64,000 nt of DNA from Pelobates cultripes (GCA_933207985.1 OW240916.1:316579189-316643188); one strand, 5' to 3'. Positions 11,691 through 22,115 are shown, numbered from the stretch's first letter. Program-made: numbers and translations. Notes: generated by a model not told the origin, from the letters alone.

Positions 11691-12485
11691 TGTGACGGTA
11701 GTAGAAAATATCCCCGTCAAGCATTCCCTTCTTCCCATAAAAGAAAAGCACTCAATATTCCATAAGCAGAAATATCCCTGGAATCGCCGAATAATCCACA
11801 CATGAGCCAAAGCTTAATGCTGGAACAAGACTGATTTACTGGCACACAGAACTCACAATTTATGCAACACAAAACTCCTCCTCTGGGCCAGGCTAGATAA
11901 TTGAGTTTCTACAATACACAAAGCTCAATTATCTGCTGGCCAGAAATAATACAGTTTCATAAACCACACAGGGACCCCAAAATATGCAATAACCCCATAA
12001 AAAAATATCCTTGGAACCGGGGGATCTGGTTGAACCACATATCCAAAATTCACCCAGATCCGTTCAGTACTTTGGAAAATACAGTTTAATGCAGATTCTG
12101 CAGAACATATACAGGCTAAATGAAAAACAATCACTGTATAATGTGTCCCCTGCTGTATAGTCCAAAACCACTGCATGATGTCTCTGTGCACCAAATACTG
12201 GCGAGATGGCACCGTGTTGAAACATCCAAACAGTGTCTGTGAGTTAAAATGTCCGCCATCCATTGTTCTCACCATGTGCTTCTGATACAGGAAATGGTGG
12301 CCACCCAGTAGCAATTAAGTTGTGGTTTTCTCTGTGTTCTAATTGCTACTTGCTACCCAGGGTGTGTGGTCCCCGTTCGGTATACGAATACATTCATTCT
12401 CAACATTTGGAACCGAACAATATAGACAATAGCAGGGAGAGAATTAAACTGAAGCATATAGGCAATTGCATAAAAGTCCTTCACA
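11691..12485 (-). repeat. 3' LTR of the gypsy element
   Basis: 795 bp with TG...CA ends. It differs from the other LTR at about four bases and in an A7 versus A5 run near 12000. A 129-codon minus-strand frame within it is duplicated in the other LTR and is not a gene. Confidence 0.95.
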
Positions 12486-12486
12486 A

Positions 12487-12508
12487 TGGACCCCCTTTTT
12501 CTCCCTGC
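12487..12508 (-). other. Polypurine tract
   Basis: Read on the minus strand, AGGGAGAAAAAGGGGGTCC ends directly against the 3' LTR, the position and composition expected for the plus-strand primer of Ty3/gypsy reverse transcription. Confidence 0.8.
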
Positions 12509-12564
12509 TCCGGCAACTCGGTTGAACCTTTCCTGGTCCAGTAGGGTTGACGGGTTCAGAGCTG

Positions 12565-13925
12565 TTAGTCCGAGGTTAAATCCGTTTGGCGTGACAATCC
12601 ATCGGCATTCCCGTTTTGCTTGCCTGGGCGATAATGAATCGTAAAGTCATAGGGCTGTAAGGCCAAGCTCCAGCGTAGCAAACGGGCGTTGTCCCCTGAA
12701 ACCCGGTTAAGCCACACCAAGGGATTGTGATCGGTGATGAGAGTGAAAGCCCGGCCATAAAGGTAAGGTGTGAGCTTTTTGAGTGCCCATACCAAGGCCA
12801 AACACTCTTTTTCAATGGTGGCATAACTGACCTCCCTTGGCAACAGCTTCCGACTCGGGTATGCCACCAGGTGCTCCCCTCCATCCTCTCCGATCTGGCT
12901 TAGTACTGCCCCCAGTCCAAACATTGAAGCGTCTGTGTGGACAATAAATCTTTTGTTAGGATTTGGGGTAACCAACACCGGAGCCTTAACCAGAGCAGTC
13001 TTTAGTGCTTGGAAAGCCACCTCGCATTCCGGGGACCACAGGACTTGTCGGGGTAGCTTCTTTTTGGTCAAGTCGGTCAGGGGTTTGGCCAGGGCGCTAT
13101 AGTCGGGTACAAAGCGTCTGTAATAGCCGGCTGTGCCCAAGAAAGCCATGACTTGTGTCTTGGTGTGGGGAGTGGACCAATTGGCAACGGCCTCGATCTT
13201 AGCCGGCTCCGGCCGTTGCTTACCACATCCTACTCGGTGGCCCAAATATTGTACCTCCGCCATACCCAAATGACATTTGTCGGGTTTCAGGGTCAGCCCA
13301 GCCCCCCTGATCCTATCTAATACTACCCCTACGTGCTTTAGGTGCGCTTCCCATGTATCGCTGTGGATGGCGTTGTCATCCAGGTAAGCGCATGCGAATC
13401 TCTGGAGACCCCCAAGTAACTGATCCACCATCCGTTGGAAGGTGGCCGGGGCGTTCTTCATCCCGAACGGCATAACCCGGAATTGGTATAGGCCGAACGG
13501 GGTGATGAAGGCCGACTTGGGTATGGCATCTTCTGCTAGGGGAATCTGCCAATATCCCTTGCATAGGTCTATTGTGGTCAGATACTTCCCTGCAGAGATA
13601 CGGTCAAGCAGCTCGTCCATCCGTGGCATCGGATAGGCGTCCGTAACCGTCTTGTCGTTGAGGCGCCGGTAATCTACACAGAAGCGGGTTGTCCCATCCT
13701 TCTTTGGCACTAAGACTACCGGCGAGGCCCAAGGACTTTCTGAGGGTTCGATTACGCCTAGCCGAAGCATCTCATCTATTTCCTTCCGCATCCCTACCCG
13801 GACTGCTTCTGGGATACGGTAAGGAGGCTGTCTCAGGGGTGCCTGTCCTGGAGTCTCCACCTTGTGTATGGCTAGGAGTGTGTACCCCGGCTCCTGAGAG
13901 AATGTGGCCTGTTTCGTTTCTAGCG
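12565..13925 (-). CDS. pol: Reverse transcriptase-RNase H (pol, 3' part)
   Basis: This region copies element RNA to DNA and degrades the RNA strand. The open frame counted from its first Met (13860) has 431 codons, but that Met is internal because homologous sequence runs upstream to about 13925. Counted from it, the RT shows VDYRRLN near 62-68, TTIDL near 95, and the catalytic YLDD at 159-162. RNase H follows with Asp310 (HTDAS), Glu350, Asp377 (TDHNP) and Asp420 (NADGLS). The frame closes shortly before the polypurine tract, so RNase H is the last domain, with no integrase after it. All catalytic residues seen are present. The upstream link to integrase is broken near 13922. It is placed in Ty3/gypsy by the YLDD and RNase H context. 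Confidence 0.93.
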
Positions 13926-14418
13926 GCTCTGTTCACCTAGCTGGACTTTCTCTATCTGGGTCATCCCTTCGTTACTGCCCAATAGGTCGGGAAGGGGTAG
14001 GGTCTCTGTGTCTTCCTCTGCTGGTGCACAGATGGCGGCTACCTCCTCTGCCCGTTCCTGATAGGCCTTGAGCATGTTGATGTGAAAGGTTCGTTTCACA
14101 TCTTCATCCTCGCAGCTGGCTATCGTGTAGGTAGTGTCGCATATCTGTCCTATAACTTTATAGGGGCCCTGCCAGGCGGCCTGGAGCTTGTCTGTTCAGA
14201 CTGGCCTTAATACCATGACCTTTTGGCCTATCTGGAAGCTCCGGTACCTAGCCCGTCGGTCATACCATTCCTTCTGGCGCTGTTGGGCCGCCAGGAGGTT
14301 CTCTCGCACTGTTTGGGCTAATTCCTCCATGCGGTCCCTCAGCTCCAGGACATAAGGTACAACCGGGGTCCCCTCAATTTCTGTTTGCCCTTCCCAGTGA
14401 TCCTTGATGAGAGTCTAA
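13923..14418 (-). pseudogene. Integrase C-terminal / linker region, disrupted
   Basis: Between the integrase core and RT the minus strand still encodes a recognisable integrase C-terminal segment (KEWYDRRARYRSFQIGQKV, then WQGPYKVI and FHINMLKAY). It is in a different frame from the core because of a shift near 14410-14418. An in-frame TGA lies at 14196-14198, and a stop plus a short deletion with a frameshift occurs near 13920-13935 relative to the second gypsy copy at 55.1-55.3 kb. These breaks separate integrase from RT in this copy. A TGA in a CGA context would fit CpG decay, but this is inference. Confidence 0.8.
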
Positions 14419-15581
14419 GGGCCCCCTCACCCGCCTCCCATAGAGAAGTTCGAAGGGTGAGAATCCGGTCGTTTCCTGCGGCACCTCTCGGTAGGCAAAG
14501 AGAAGGTGTGGCAGGAATCGCTCCCAATCCTTGTACGCCCCCGTGAACGACTTCAACATTTGCTTTAGCGTTCCGTTGAAGCGCTCGCACAGGCCGTTAG
14601 TCTGGGGGTGGTATGGGGAGCTAGTCAGGGATTTAACTCCACAGGTTTTCCATATCTGCTGGGTTATCTCGGCCGTGAATTGTGTACCTTGGTCGGACAG
14701 AACCTCCTTGGGAAAGCCTACTTGGGAAAATATTTTAACTAGGGCCTCTGCTACGGTCTCAGCCTGTATGTTAGAGAGAGCTACCGCTTCGGGGTAACGG
14801 GTGGCGTAGTCTACTACGGTGAGTATATAACGCTTGCCGGAACGGCTAGGTTGGGCCAGGGGCCCTATAATGTCCACGGCTACCCTTGTGAACGGTTCTT
14901 CAATAATGGGCATGGAAACTAGTTTAGCCTTTGGGTGGTCTCCCTTTTTACCTATACGTTGGCATACCTCGCACGTTTGACAATACGCCCTGACGTCATC
15001 GGATACCCCAGGCCAGAAAAAGTTCTGGGTTATCCGATACCCCGTCTTGCGTATTCCCAAATGGCCTGCCAAGGGTACATCATGCCCAATCCTCAATAAC
15101 TCCTGCCGGTACTTCCGGGGAACTACCAGCTGGCGTTTTTGCTTAGGCCCTGGTGTATTACCCCGGGTCTCAGTGAGCCTGTACAAGCGGCCTTTCTCCC
15201 AGATAAATTGCTCCTTCTCTAACCCCCCTTGGCCCCTCCTGGCTTTCTCTCGATACTTTCTGAGGGAAGGGTCTCCGGTCACCTCCCGCCCAAAGTCCTC
15301 TGGGGTGTCCCAGGGTAGGGGTTCTACAGTCAAGGGTAGGTTGGGTTGGCTTACCTGGGTCTCAGTAGGAAGCGGATGGCTCTCGGCAGCGCGACTTTGT
15401 GCTCTGGTGGTTACTGCGTGGGCCTCCTGAGCGGTGGTAGAGGTGAACGCCGAAGTCAGGGGGCCAATGTCGTTGCCCAAGATGACTTCAGATGGTAAGT
15501 CTTTCATGACGCCCACATGAACATTGCCAGCTCCCGCACCCCAGTCCAGGTGTACCTGTGCAGTAGGAATACGGTATACTG
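14374..15581 (-). CDS. pol: Integrase (zinc-binding and DDE core)
   Basis: It inserts the cDNA into the genome. The frame from its first Met (15516) has 380 codons. It opens with the end of protease (VILGNDIG, residues 11-18), then a linker, then the HHCC zinc module (His145, His152, Cys182, Cys185). The DDE core has Asp215 (AVDIIGP), Asp275 (LSDQGTQF) and Glu311 (CERFNGT). The last two are 35 residues apart, as in Ty3/gypsy and retroviral integrases. It lies upstream of RT in the sense direction, which is diagnostic of the Gmr1 order. The same frame extends upstream of the Met to about 15581. The frame runs off after residue 366 through a one-base shift near 14410-14418. Confidence 0.92.
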
Positions 15582-15884
15582 CCCCCCTGCCACTCTCACA
15601 GCAATTGATTTCCCCGGTTTCTCTGATGCATTAATAAGGTGTCTTTGTACCAACGTGATGGTTGCCCCACTGTCTCTTAATCCCCGGGCGGTTTTTCCGT
15701 TAACCATGACCAGCTGACAATGGTGTTTCCTATTGTCCGTAATAACAGATTGTACCATGAGGGCTTCGTAAAGGGTGCCCAGTGGTTCTTCCTGACCCAG
15801 CTCCTGGGGATCCCAAGCCGAGTCTATACAATGGGCTGCTGCTGGTGGGCGGTACCCAGGTCGAGGCCAAGCAGCGTTGTTCAT
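15504..15884 (-). CDS. pol: Aspartic protease, frame-broken
   Basis: It would cleave Gag-Pol. The minus-strand frame of 126 codons contains LRDSGATITLVQ, the DSGA active-site motif of retropepsins, preceded by QLVMVNGK as in other gypsy proteases. The flap end VILGNDIG is in the next frame. The switch occurs at or near a run of six C (15582-15587, G6 in sense), most simply a one- or two-base indel there. The start used here is only the first Met after a frame change near 15885-15900, not a true initiation site. Confidence 0.85.
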   Translation of the reverse strand: MNNAAWPRPGYRPPAAAHCIDSAWDPQELGQEEPLGTLYEALMVQSVITDNRKHHCQLVMVNGKTARGLRDSGATITLVQRHLINASEKPGKSIAVRVAGGQYTVFLLHRYTWTGVRELAMFMWAS

Positions 15885-16905
15885 TGTCCTCCTGGCGTGG
15901 ATAGCGAGGGCTAGATGTCACCGGTCTGTTAGGAGGTTGGTATCTAGCGGCTGGTGGGTGTGAGGGCACCGTTGGTCGTGGAGCTTGTACCCGTGGTGTG
16001 GCCTGGTTCGTCTTGCGAGTATCCGCATATTCATCCGCCAACTTAGCGGCCACTGGTAGAGTCATGGGCCTGCGATCTCTCACCCAGTCTTTGACATCCG
16101 TCTGGATGTGATTGTAAAATTGCTCCAGGAGCATTAGTTGCAGAATGTCCTCTGCGGTGGTGGCCTGGCTGCTGTTAACCCAGTTAGAGGCCGACAGGGA
16201 TAACTGGCATGCCCATTCCACGTAAGAGTCTTTCGTGGTTTTGCGTGAGTCCCTGAACTTCTGTCGGTAGGACTCTGGGGTTACTGCATAACGAGCCAGG
16301 AGCACTTCTTTAACCCTGGCATAGCTATGGATCTCGTGTTCTGGCACGGTCCGGAAAGCATCAGAAGCTTTGCCTGACAGTTTGCCTGACAATATGGAAA
16401 CCCACTCTCCCCTAGCTATTCGGTGCAGGTTACATTGTCGCTCAAAATCTGCCAGGTAGTTATCAATTTCACAGTCTTTTTCATCAAAAGCTTTAAAAGC
16501 GCTAAACGGAATCTTCCTTGTGTCTGCTGTGCTGTACTCACTGTTTGGAGAATGTGCGGCTGCTTGTTGGACTGCTGCCAGTTTTAACTGTAGATCTGCG
16601 TCTCTTATTTGTTTAGCCTCCTCCGCTAACAGGTTCATCACTTTCAGCACCACATCTGCTGTTGGGTTCGGACCGAACCATGCTAGCTTCTCTCTCAATT
16701 CTTTGTTGGCTGGTGATTCCTCCTCCTGAATCACTGGTGTCTCCATCTCTTGTACTGCTGGCATTGCTGCAACCAAGTTCTCCTGGTCTAGCTCCATTAA
16801 TTCTGCTATGATGACCCGCTTGGTTTTGTTGCTAGCAATCCTTCCACGAACTTCCAGTAGTTCTTTCAGTGTATTTCTTTTAAGCAGGTTGTACCAGCCT
16901 TCCAT
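15730..16905 (-). CDS. gag: Gag with SAP-like and SCAN-like regions
   Basis: This is the capsid protein of the retrotransposon. The 391-codon frame starts at a Met about 80 bp inside the 5' LTR boundary. Residues 5-38 (LLKRNTLKELLEVRG...) resemble a SAP helix-extended-helix. Residues about 212-295 (ESYRQKFRDSRK, ILQLMLLEQFYNHI, VKDWVRDRRP, AAKLADEY) closely match the SCAN fold, which is known to derive from the capsid of Gmr1-like elements. The C-terminus is Pro-rich. I see no CCHC zinc knuckle. The frame changes near 15885-15900 before the protease, so the true Gag end is uncertain: it could be a deletion, an indel or a natural frameshift. Confidence 0.88.
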   Translation of the reverse strand: MEGWYNLLKRNTLKELLEVRGRIASNKTKRVIIAELMELDQENLVAAMPAVQEMETPVIQEEESPANKELREKLAWFGPNPTADVVLKVMNLLAEEAKQIRDADLQLKLAAVQQAAAHSPNSEYSTADTRKIPFSAFKAFDEKDCEIDNYLADFERQCNLHRIARGEWVSILSGKLSGKASDAFRTVPEHEIHSYARVKEVLLARYAVTPESYRQKFRDSRKTTKDSYVEWACQLSLSASNWVNSSQATTAEDILQLMLLEQFYNHIQTDVKDWVRDRRPMTLPVAAKLADEYADTRKTNQATPRVQAPRPTVPSHPPAARYQPPNRPVTSSPRYPRQEDNEQRCLASTWVPPTSSSPLYRLGLGSPGAGSGRTTGHPLRSPHGTICYYGQ

Positions 16906-16962
16906 TCACTGTTCCCAGTGTCTGCTTGGAATCCTGGTGTAAAGGAAAAGTAGAAGGGAAAA

Positions 16963-16980
16963 TCCCGCCGCTGCCAACCA
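16963..16980 (-). other. Primer-binding site
   Basis: Two bases inside the 5' LTR, the minus strand reads TGGTTGGCAGCGGCGGGA. A TGG start here fits a tRNA 3' CCA end. The acceptor-like part resembles a leucine tRNA 3' end but with one extra base, so the primer tRNA is not assigned. Confidence 0.75.
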
Positions 16981-16982
16981 GT

Positions 16983-17775
16983 TGTGACGGTAGTAGAAAA
17001 TATCCCCGTCAAGCATTCCCTTCTTCCCATAAAAGAAAAGCACTCAATATTCCATAAGCAGAAATATCCCTGGAATCGCCGAATAATCCACACATGAGCC
17101 AAAGCTTAATGCTGGAACAAGACTGATTTACTGGCACACAGAACTCACAATTTATGCAACACAAAACTCCTCCTCTGGGCCAGGCTAGATAATTGAGTTT
17201 CTACAATACACAAAGCTCAATTATCTGCTGGCCAGAAATAATACAGTTTCATAAAACACACAGGGACCCCAAAACATGCAATAACCCCATAAAAATATCC
17301 TTGGAACCGGGGGATCTGGTTGAACCACATATCCAAAATTCACCCAGATCCGTTCAGTACTTTGGAAAATACAGTTTAATGCAGATTCTGCAGAACATAT
17401 ACAGGCTAAATGAAAAACAATCACTGTATAATGTGTCCCCTGCTGTATAGTCCAAAACCACTGCATGATGTCTCTGTGCACCAAATACTGGCGAGATGGC
17501 ACCGTGTTGAAACATCCAAACAGTGTCTGTGAGTTAAAATGGCCGCCATCCATTGTTCTCACCATGTGCTTCTGATACAGGAAATGGTGGCCACCCAGTA
17601 GCAATTAAGTTGCGGTTTTCTCTGTGTTCTAATTGCTACTTGCTACCCAGGGTGTGTGGTCCCCGTTCGGTATACGAATACATTCATTCTCAACATTTGG
17701 AACCGAACAATATAGACAATAGCAGGGAGAGAATTAAACTGAAGCATATAGGCAATTGCATAAAAGTCCTTCACA
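16983..17775 (-). repeat. 5' LTR of the gypsy element
   Basis: 793 bp, TG...CA ends, carrying the promoter side of the element on the minus strand. It is near-identical to the 11691-12485 copy and followed by the GTAAC target duplication. Confidence 0.95.
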
Positions 17776-18060
17776 GTAACCTAACAGTATTATGACATTC
17801 ACAGCTAAAATGTCAGACGGAAATACAAATTAAAAAAAAAATCTTATTTTCTCACATTTTTAAAATTTTTATTCATAATAAATGATGTTCCATATATGAA
17901 TAGTTAATGATAAATTAAAGCCCTGTTTCTCCTGAACAAAATTATATATAATAAGTGTGGGTGCACTTAATGTGACAGCGGTGAATTATGGTCGAACAGA
18001 CATATAGCGCAAATTCCAGCTTTTGTTTACGTTTTGTTTTTTTAAGGGGTTAACTGTGTT
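17776..18060. repeat. Composite AT-rich repeat, right part
   Basis: The sequence continues the unit cut at 11690. The last five bases before the insertion are the GTAAC duplicated here, and CCTAACAGT appears on both sides. It fades into unassigned AT-rich DNA. Confidence 0.55.
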
Positions 18061-18196
18061 AACTATATTAGCCTATAGTCTTTTTATTTTGCATATCTAG
18101 AATCCACGTCATACGTTTATTTGTGGTATTTATGCAACAAATGTTGTGCTCTCACTTTTGTACTTTTATATTTCACTGTGTTGTGTGCTTTTAGAG

Positions 18197-18409
18197 CAGG
18201 GGTTCTCAACGTTAGTCCTCAGGACCCCCTACCAGTCCAGGGGTTAGGGATTACCTGGGTGTGTCTAAGGTGTTTAGAAAAAGAAAAAAAAAACACTTTA
18301 GAGTCTAGAGTCTGTTTTTTTCCATTTTTCTAAATACCTTAGACACACCCAGGTAATCCCCAAATCCTGGACTGGTAGGGGGTCCTGAGGACTGGGTTGA
18401 GAACCCCTG
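18197..18409. mobile_element. hAT fold-back MITE with 8-bp TSD
   Basis: The arms begin CAGGGGTTCTCAAC and end GTTGAGAACCCCTG, the canonical hAT (Charlie-like) terminus, and nearly the whole 213 bp folds back on itself. An exact 8-bp duplication TTTTAGAG flanks it (18189-18196 and 18410-18417). Confidence 0.95.
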
Positions 18410-18417
18410 TTTTAGAG

Positions 18418-19628
18418 TGATTCACACCAAACCAATCTGGTTCGGCGACAGTAAATCAGTCCATAGGAATATCCAAGAGAAGGGTCAAATCCAATCCGGT
18501 TCGGCAACAATTAATAAGCAAAGTAAGGAGAGTCCAAGAGAAATGTTAAAGTCCAATCCGGGTCTGTAATAAGTAATAAGGAAATCATTTTAACTGGGAA
18601 TTAACTTTGATGGGAATTGGAAGGGTCACTGGGACTCGGTAGAAAGGTACCTGTAGCAGAGTAAATAGGTGTCAACTGCACAAGGGGGAAATTGGAGCGA
18701 AAAGCGTCCAACAACTCAGGGGCATGTATGGGGCATAGCGACTCTGTCCTCTACTCAGTCTGATAGAAAGCTACTCGCTGAGATCACCAGTTTCCTGTCA
18801 GCCTGCGATCTGCTCGTCTACGCCACATGGTGTGACTGGCGTGTGCCTCCTGCCGGTCACCCAAACATTGAACCTCACTGAGCGGCTTCCTGTCCTGCAT
18901 TATGGTTGCTCTGGCCCTACATAGTGTCAATGTTTATCTCTCACAAACTGCCACCATGCATTATTAGATTGACAGGTTAGCTTTAGGCTGGATGCTGACA
19001 AAAATGTGAAATTTACGAAGTGTTCTTTTGGAAACTTTTTAATTCTCTTAGAACCAAGTGTAATGCAGCAATAATGGCCTATTTAGAAAATGAAAAGAAC
19101 ATTTTACTTTGCCTGACTACCATCAAAAATGCACAAGGTTTAGGTTTCTTATTTTGATTTAGTTTTCATTTCAGTTAACTAAGCACCAGGCCCAGCCGAT
19201 ATTACAGTGATTCTATTAGCGCAGACTTCCAAGGCAAAACAAATGTTTATTTTCTTTTTTCCCCTCTTTTTCCAATTGCTTTTTTTTCATGTGGTCATCT
19301 CTCTTTGTCTCGTCTAGGAAAAATAGGCTAAATGTGCACATTAAATGCCTTAGGTTGATGTAGCCCAATATACAACAAAAGGTTAGTGTAGACATAGAAA
19401 TAGGTCATTCGAGGCACAGACAATCTGACAGCACTAGTCCACTGAGCTTACTCCATGTATCCCATCTTATGATACACTCACGCTGTACGGCTAGGGATAC
19501 AAACGTTGCTAGGACAGAAGTCAAATTACAAATTTGGTAACATTATGAATGTATATGATTATTGAAGACATAGATAACAATATCAGAAAAAGCCTTCTCC
19601 CCCCCCAAAAAGGGTTTGTTGTAACTCT
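18418..19628. other. No recognisable content
   Basis: Three spaced variants of CCAATCCGGTTCGG occur at about 18430-18560, a short imperfect direct repeat. Otherwise I see no gene or element. Confidence 0.4.
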
Positions 19629-19708
19629 TTAACCCCTTAAGGACCAAACTTCTGGAATAAAAGGGAATCATGACATGTCACACATGTCACGTGTACTTAA
19701 GGGGTTAA
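19629..19708. mobile_element. 80-bp TTAA-flanked palindromic MITE
   Basis: TTAACCCCTTAAGGACC at the left is mirrored by ACTTAAGGGGTTAA at the right, with an internal ACATGTCACACATGTCA. It is bounded by TTAA. Confidence 0.8.
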
Positions 19709-19794
19709 GCACAAATATGACAGACATCTTTCTAAAAGTGTGTTTTAAATATTCTACTTCATGATAGGGATGTGCATGGGGAAAATTCTCGGTT

Positions 19795-19935
19795 TGGTTC
19801 GTCATTCCGAAATTCGGAACTTTGGGACTTCGGCACTTTGGTTCGGCAATTCAGCAACTTCGGAACTTCAGCACTTTGGAATTTTGGAACTCCAGCATTT
19901 CGGAATTTCGGGACTTCTGCACGTCGGGACTTCAC
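19795..19935. repeat. Short minisatellite (CTTCGGAA / TTTGGAA units)
   Basis: Degenerate 8-16 bp units of the type AACTTCGGCACTTTGG repeat for about 140 bp. Open frames on both strands over this stretch simply translate the repeat. Confidence 0.8.
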
Positions 19936-19948
19936 TTGCATCCGCTTA

Positions 19949-20100
19949 GTAGATAACTCCCTAATTCCCACGGTATTAAGGAGTTATCTACCAAAAAGCT
20001 GAAAGACCTAAATTGGTCTTTCAGCCAAATTTACTAATACTAAGTAAAAATTACTTAGTATTAGTAAATTTTGCCCCTACTCGCTATACCGTGAGTAGGG
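19949..20100. repeat. Four consecutive hairpins
   Basis: Back-to-back inverted repeats lie at 19949-19991 (GTAGATAACTCC arms), 19998-20025 (GCTGAAAGACC arms), 20027-20071 (about 21-bp AT arms) and 20074-20100 (CCTACTC arms). They are separated by only a few bases. Probably subterminal structure of a DNA transposon. Confidence 0.8.
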
Positions 20101-20904
20101 TCATGTCTGTGGCTGCTCACTGTTAAAAAAAAAAAACAGGGGGGACCTATTGCCCGCCCTGTCCCCCACCCCTTAAAGGCGGGTGGGGGCTCTAAATCAG
20201 AAAAATGGGGGGGTGTCTCTAACCGGTTTAGAGGGCACTGCATGGGTTAGCTGCTTGTTGGCCTAAAGTTAGTTTGGGCATCCACTTAGTTGTGCCCAAG
20301 TGGGGGTACCCGCTTGTGTCCCATCGCCTGTGGCAATGATATAATTTAAATAAAAATACAGTGTTCCCCCCCTCCAGTGTCTCTATGATTAGGTGCTTGT
20401 GTCTATGGCGAGTCAAGTGTTGTTGGGGGCCTGGTTTTCTGGGTATACCTGTCCCATTTATCCAGAACTTCTTGAAATTTGTCACCTGCTATGAGTTGTT
20501 TTCTTGCCATGCACTCATAGTCTAAATTAGTAGAGTTTGCATAAAGGGCGGCTTGGGGGACTTCCAGGCTCTGGCTATTAGAGTATTTTTATTTGCTGTT
20601 ATTATACAGTGGAATATACGAATTTAATCTAGTTAGCTAAATAGGTAGGTTGACATTAAGAGGAGACTCATCTCTGGCCTTAGAGTAACCTTGGTGCCTA
20701 AAGCCCCAGATATCTCCCTCTCCACCCAAAAAGGCTGTGGTTTGGTGCAGCCCCACTAACGTGGTACATGGTCCCCTCAGTGGCCTTGCACCTCCAGCAA
20801 GTCCCTGAGGTGTTTGGGTATATGCTCGCTAGCCTTATTGGCACCATGTACCATCTGTATTGTAAGTTGCTTAAGAGTTCAAAGTGAGCGGCACAGGACG
20901 ATCT
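20101..20904. other. No recognisable content
   Basis: Apart from a G/C-run stretch at 20140-20190 there is nothing I can identify. Confidence 0.4.
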
Positions 20905-22110
20905 TTTAGCGGAACGCTGGTCTCACACAGACTATTTCCGCTGGTAGTCCAGGTGTGGCTCAGGAACAAGTAGTAACCCCAGGAGAAACATCCACAGTAA
21001 TAGAATAATCCAACAGCGTAGCAAGCACAGTCAGCATCCAATCCAATAATATCCCATCACCTTTCCCAATAACTGGACGACACACAGTATCAGGAGCAGA
21101 ACTGAGGCTTTATTTCACATACCCTGCTTTTATGCGGTTCTCCCCTGCAAGGGAGACACCCACAATAATTACTACAGTATCCAATCAAATAGACGTTACC
21201 TCCCAGACATCTCCTCCCCTCAGCTTAACAGATAACATCATTCAAATGTACACATTTTCCTCCAGTTCTTAGATGTACCCCAAATATACTAGGTACACCC
21301 CTGATCTGGGTGAGCAACATATTTAAAAATCACCCAGATCGGACCAGGAGTTCGGGAGTTATGGGGGGCTTAAAGTTTTGACCGACCGCACAGGCAACAG
21401 TAGCCGAAAATAGTTCCATAAGTTTTGGCCTTGCGGTCGGTCTCCGTTCGCGCAATAAAAGTCACTAAATGTTTGTCATCCATGGCTATACTGGTGTTCG
21501 TGTGAATCCCCATGTTTGCATTAGTCTTTCTACCGAATGGTGGCTCGTTCGTTAGTTTCGGCACGAATTTATGGAAGTCTGGAGGTCTCAGCGGTGTTTG
21601 CCTAGTCGAGTGTCCGATTTTAGTTGCAGACACTCGACGGCAAAACACCGCTGTTCGGGAGTTTAAGATGGCCACGTGTTAAACTCCTGAAATGGCGGAC
21701 ACCCAGGGACTTGAACAAAGCGTTTGCGGGGTTTCAATAGGAATGTATTAGACGAACAGGGAGGTAGATTGAAGTATGAGGGCTGTCCGGTGTTCGGTAG
21801 ATTTAGTTCGTATACCGAATGCAGGAAGTCAGTACAGTTTTAGGAATGCTTTTTAAATCCACACGAAAGCCTTATGACAAAACCATACGGAAGTCTTAGT
21901 AGTTAAATAGCAAAGTAATAATGAATCCGCTGTACAGTCCAATGTCTCTGCTCAAAAGGTCCAGCAGTGCCATGCCAACTTCCATTATGCCCAGCCATTG
22001 TGTTTAAAGGGTCCCATCTTCCCAGGACCATAATCACTGGGCAGGCGGCGAGCAAGCAGCCCCCTCCAAGAAACCGGGGCAGACTCTTGTACAGGGGCTA
22101 GTCCGCTACA
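20905..22110 (-). mobile_element. Solo LTR of a gypsy-type element
   Basis: About 1.2 kb of sequence is homologous along its length to the solo LTR at 46341-47418 (shared CCAATAATATCCCATCACC, GACCGACCGCA, GACACTCGACG). It ends GTCCGCTACA. Read on the minus strand it has CATAAAAGC and AATAAAGC near the expected promoter/polyadenylation zone. The flanks GATCT and GTTCT agree at four of five bases, so the target duplication is decayed. No internal region remains. Confidence 0.75.
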
Positions 22111-22115
22111 GTTCT

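Larger units (their letters stand above)
11691..17775 (-). mobile_element. Full-length Gmr1-like Ty3/gypsy retrotransposon
   Basis: Two LTRs (11691-12485 and 16983-17775) start TGTGACGG and end TTCACA, flanked by the exact 5-bp duplication GTAAC (11686-11690 and 17776-17780). Read on the minus strand the order is LTR, primer-binding site, gag, protease, integrase, RT, RNase H, polypurine tract, LTR. Integrase upstream of RT is the Ty1/copia-like order known for the Gmr1 group of Ty3/gypsy elements in fishes and amphibians. The LTRs differ by about four substitutions and a 2-bp indel in roughly 794 bp, so the insertion is young. The internal frames nevertheless carry several breaks, noted in the entries below. 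Confidence 0.95.

Noticed and set aside
11925..12314. 129-codon minus-strand frame repeated at 17221-17604
   Set aside because: It lies entirely in the LTR and is duplicated only because the LTRs are.
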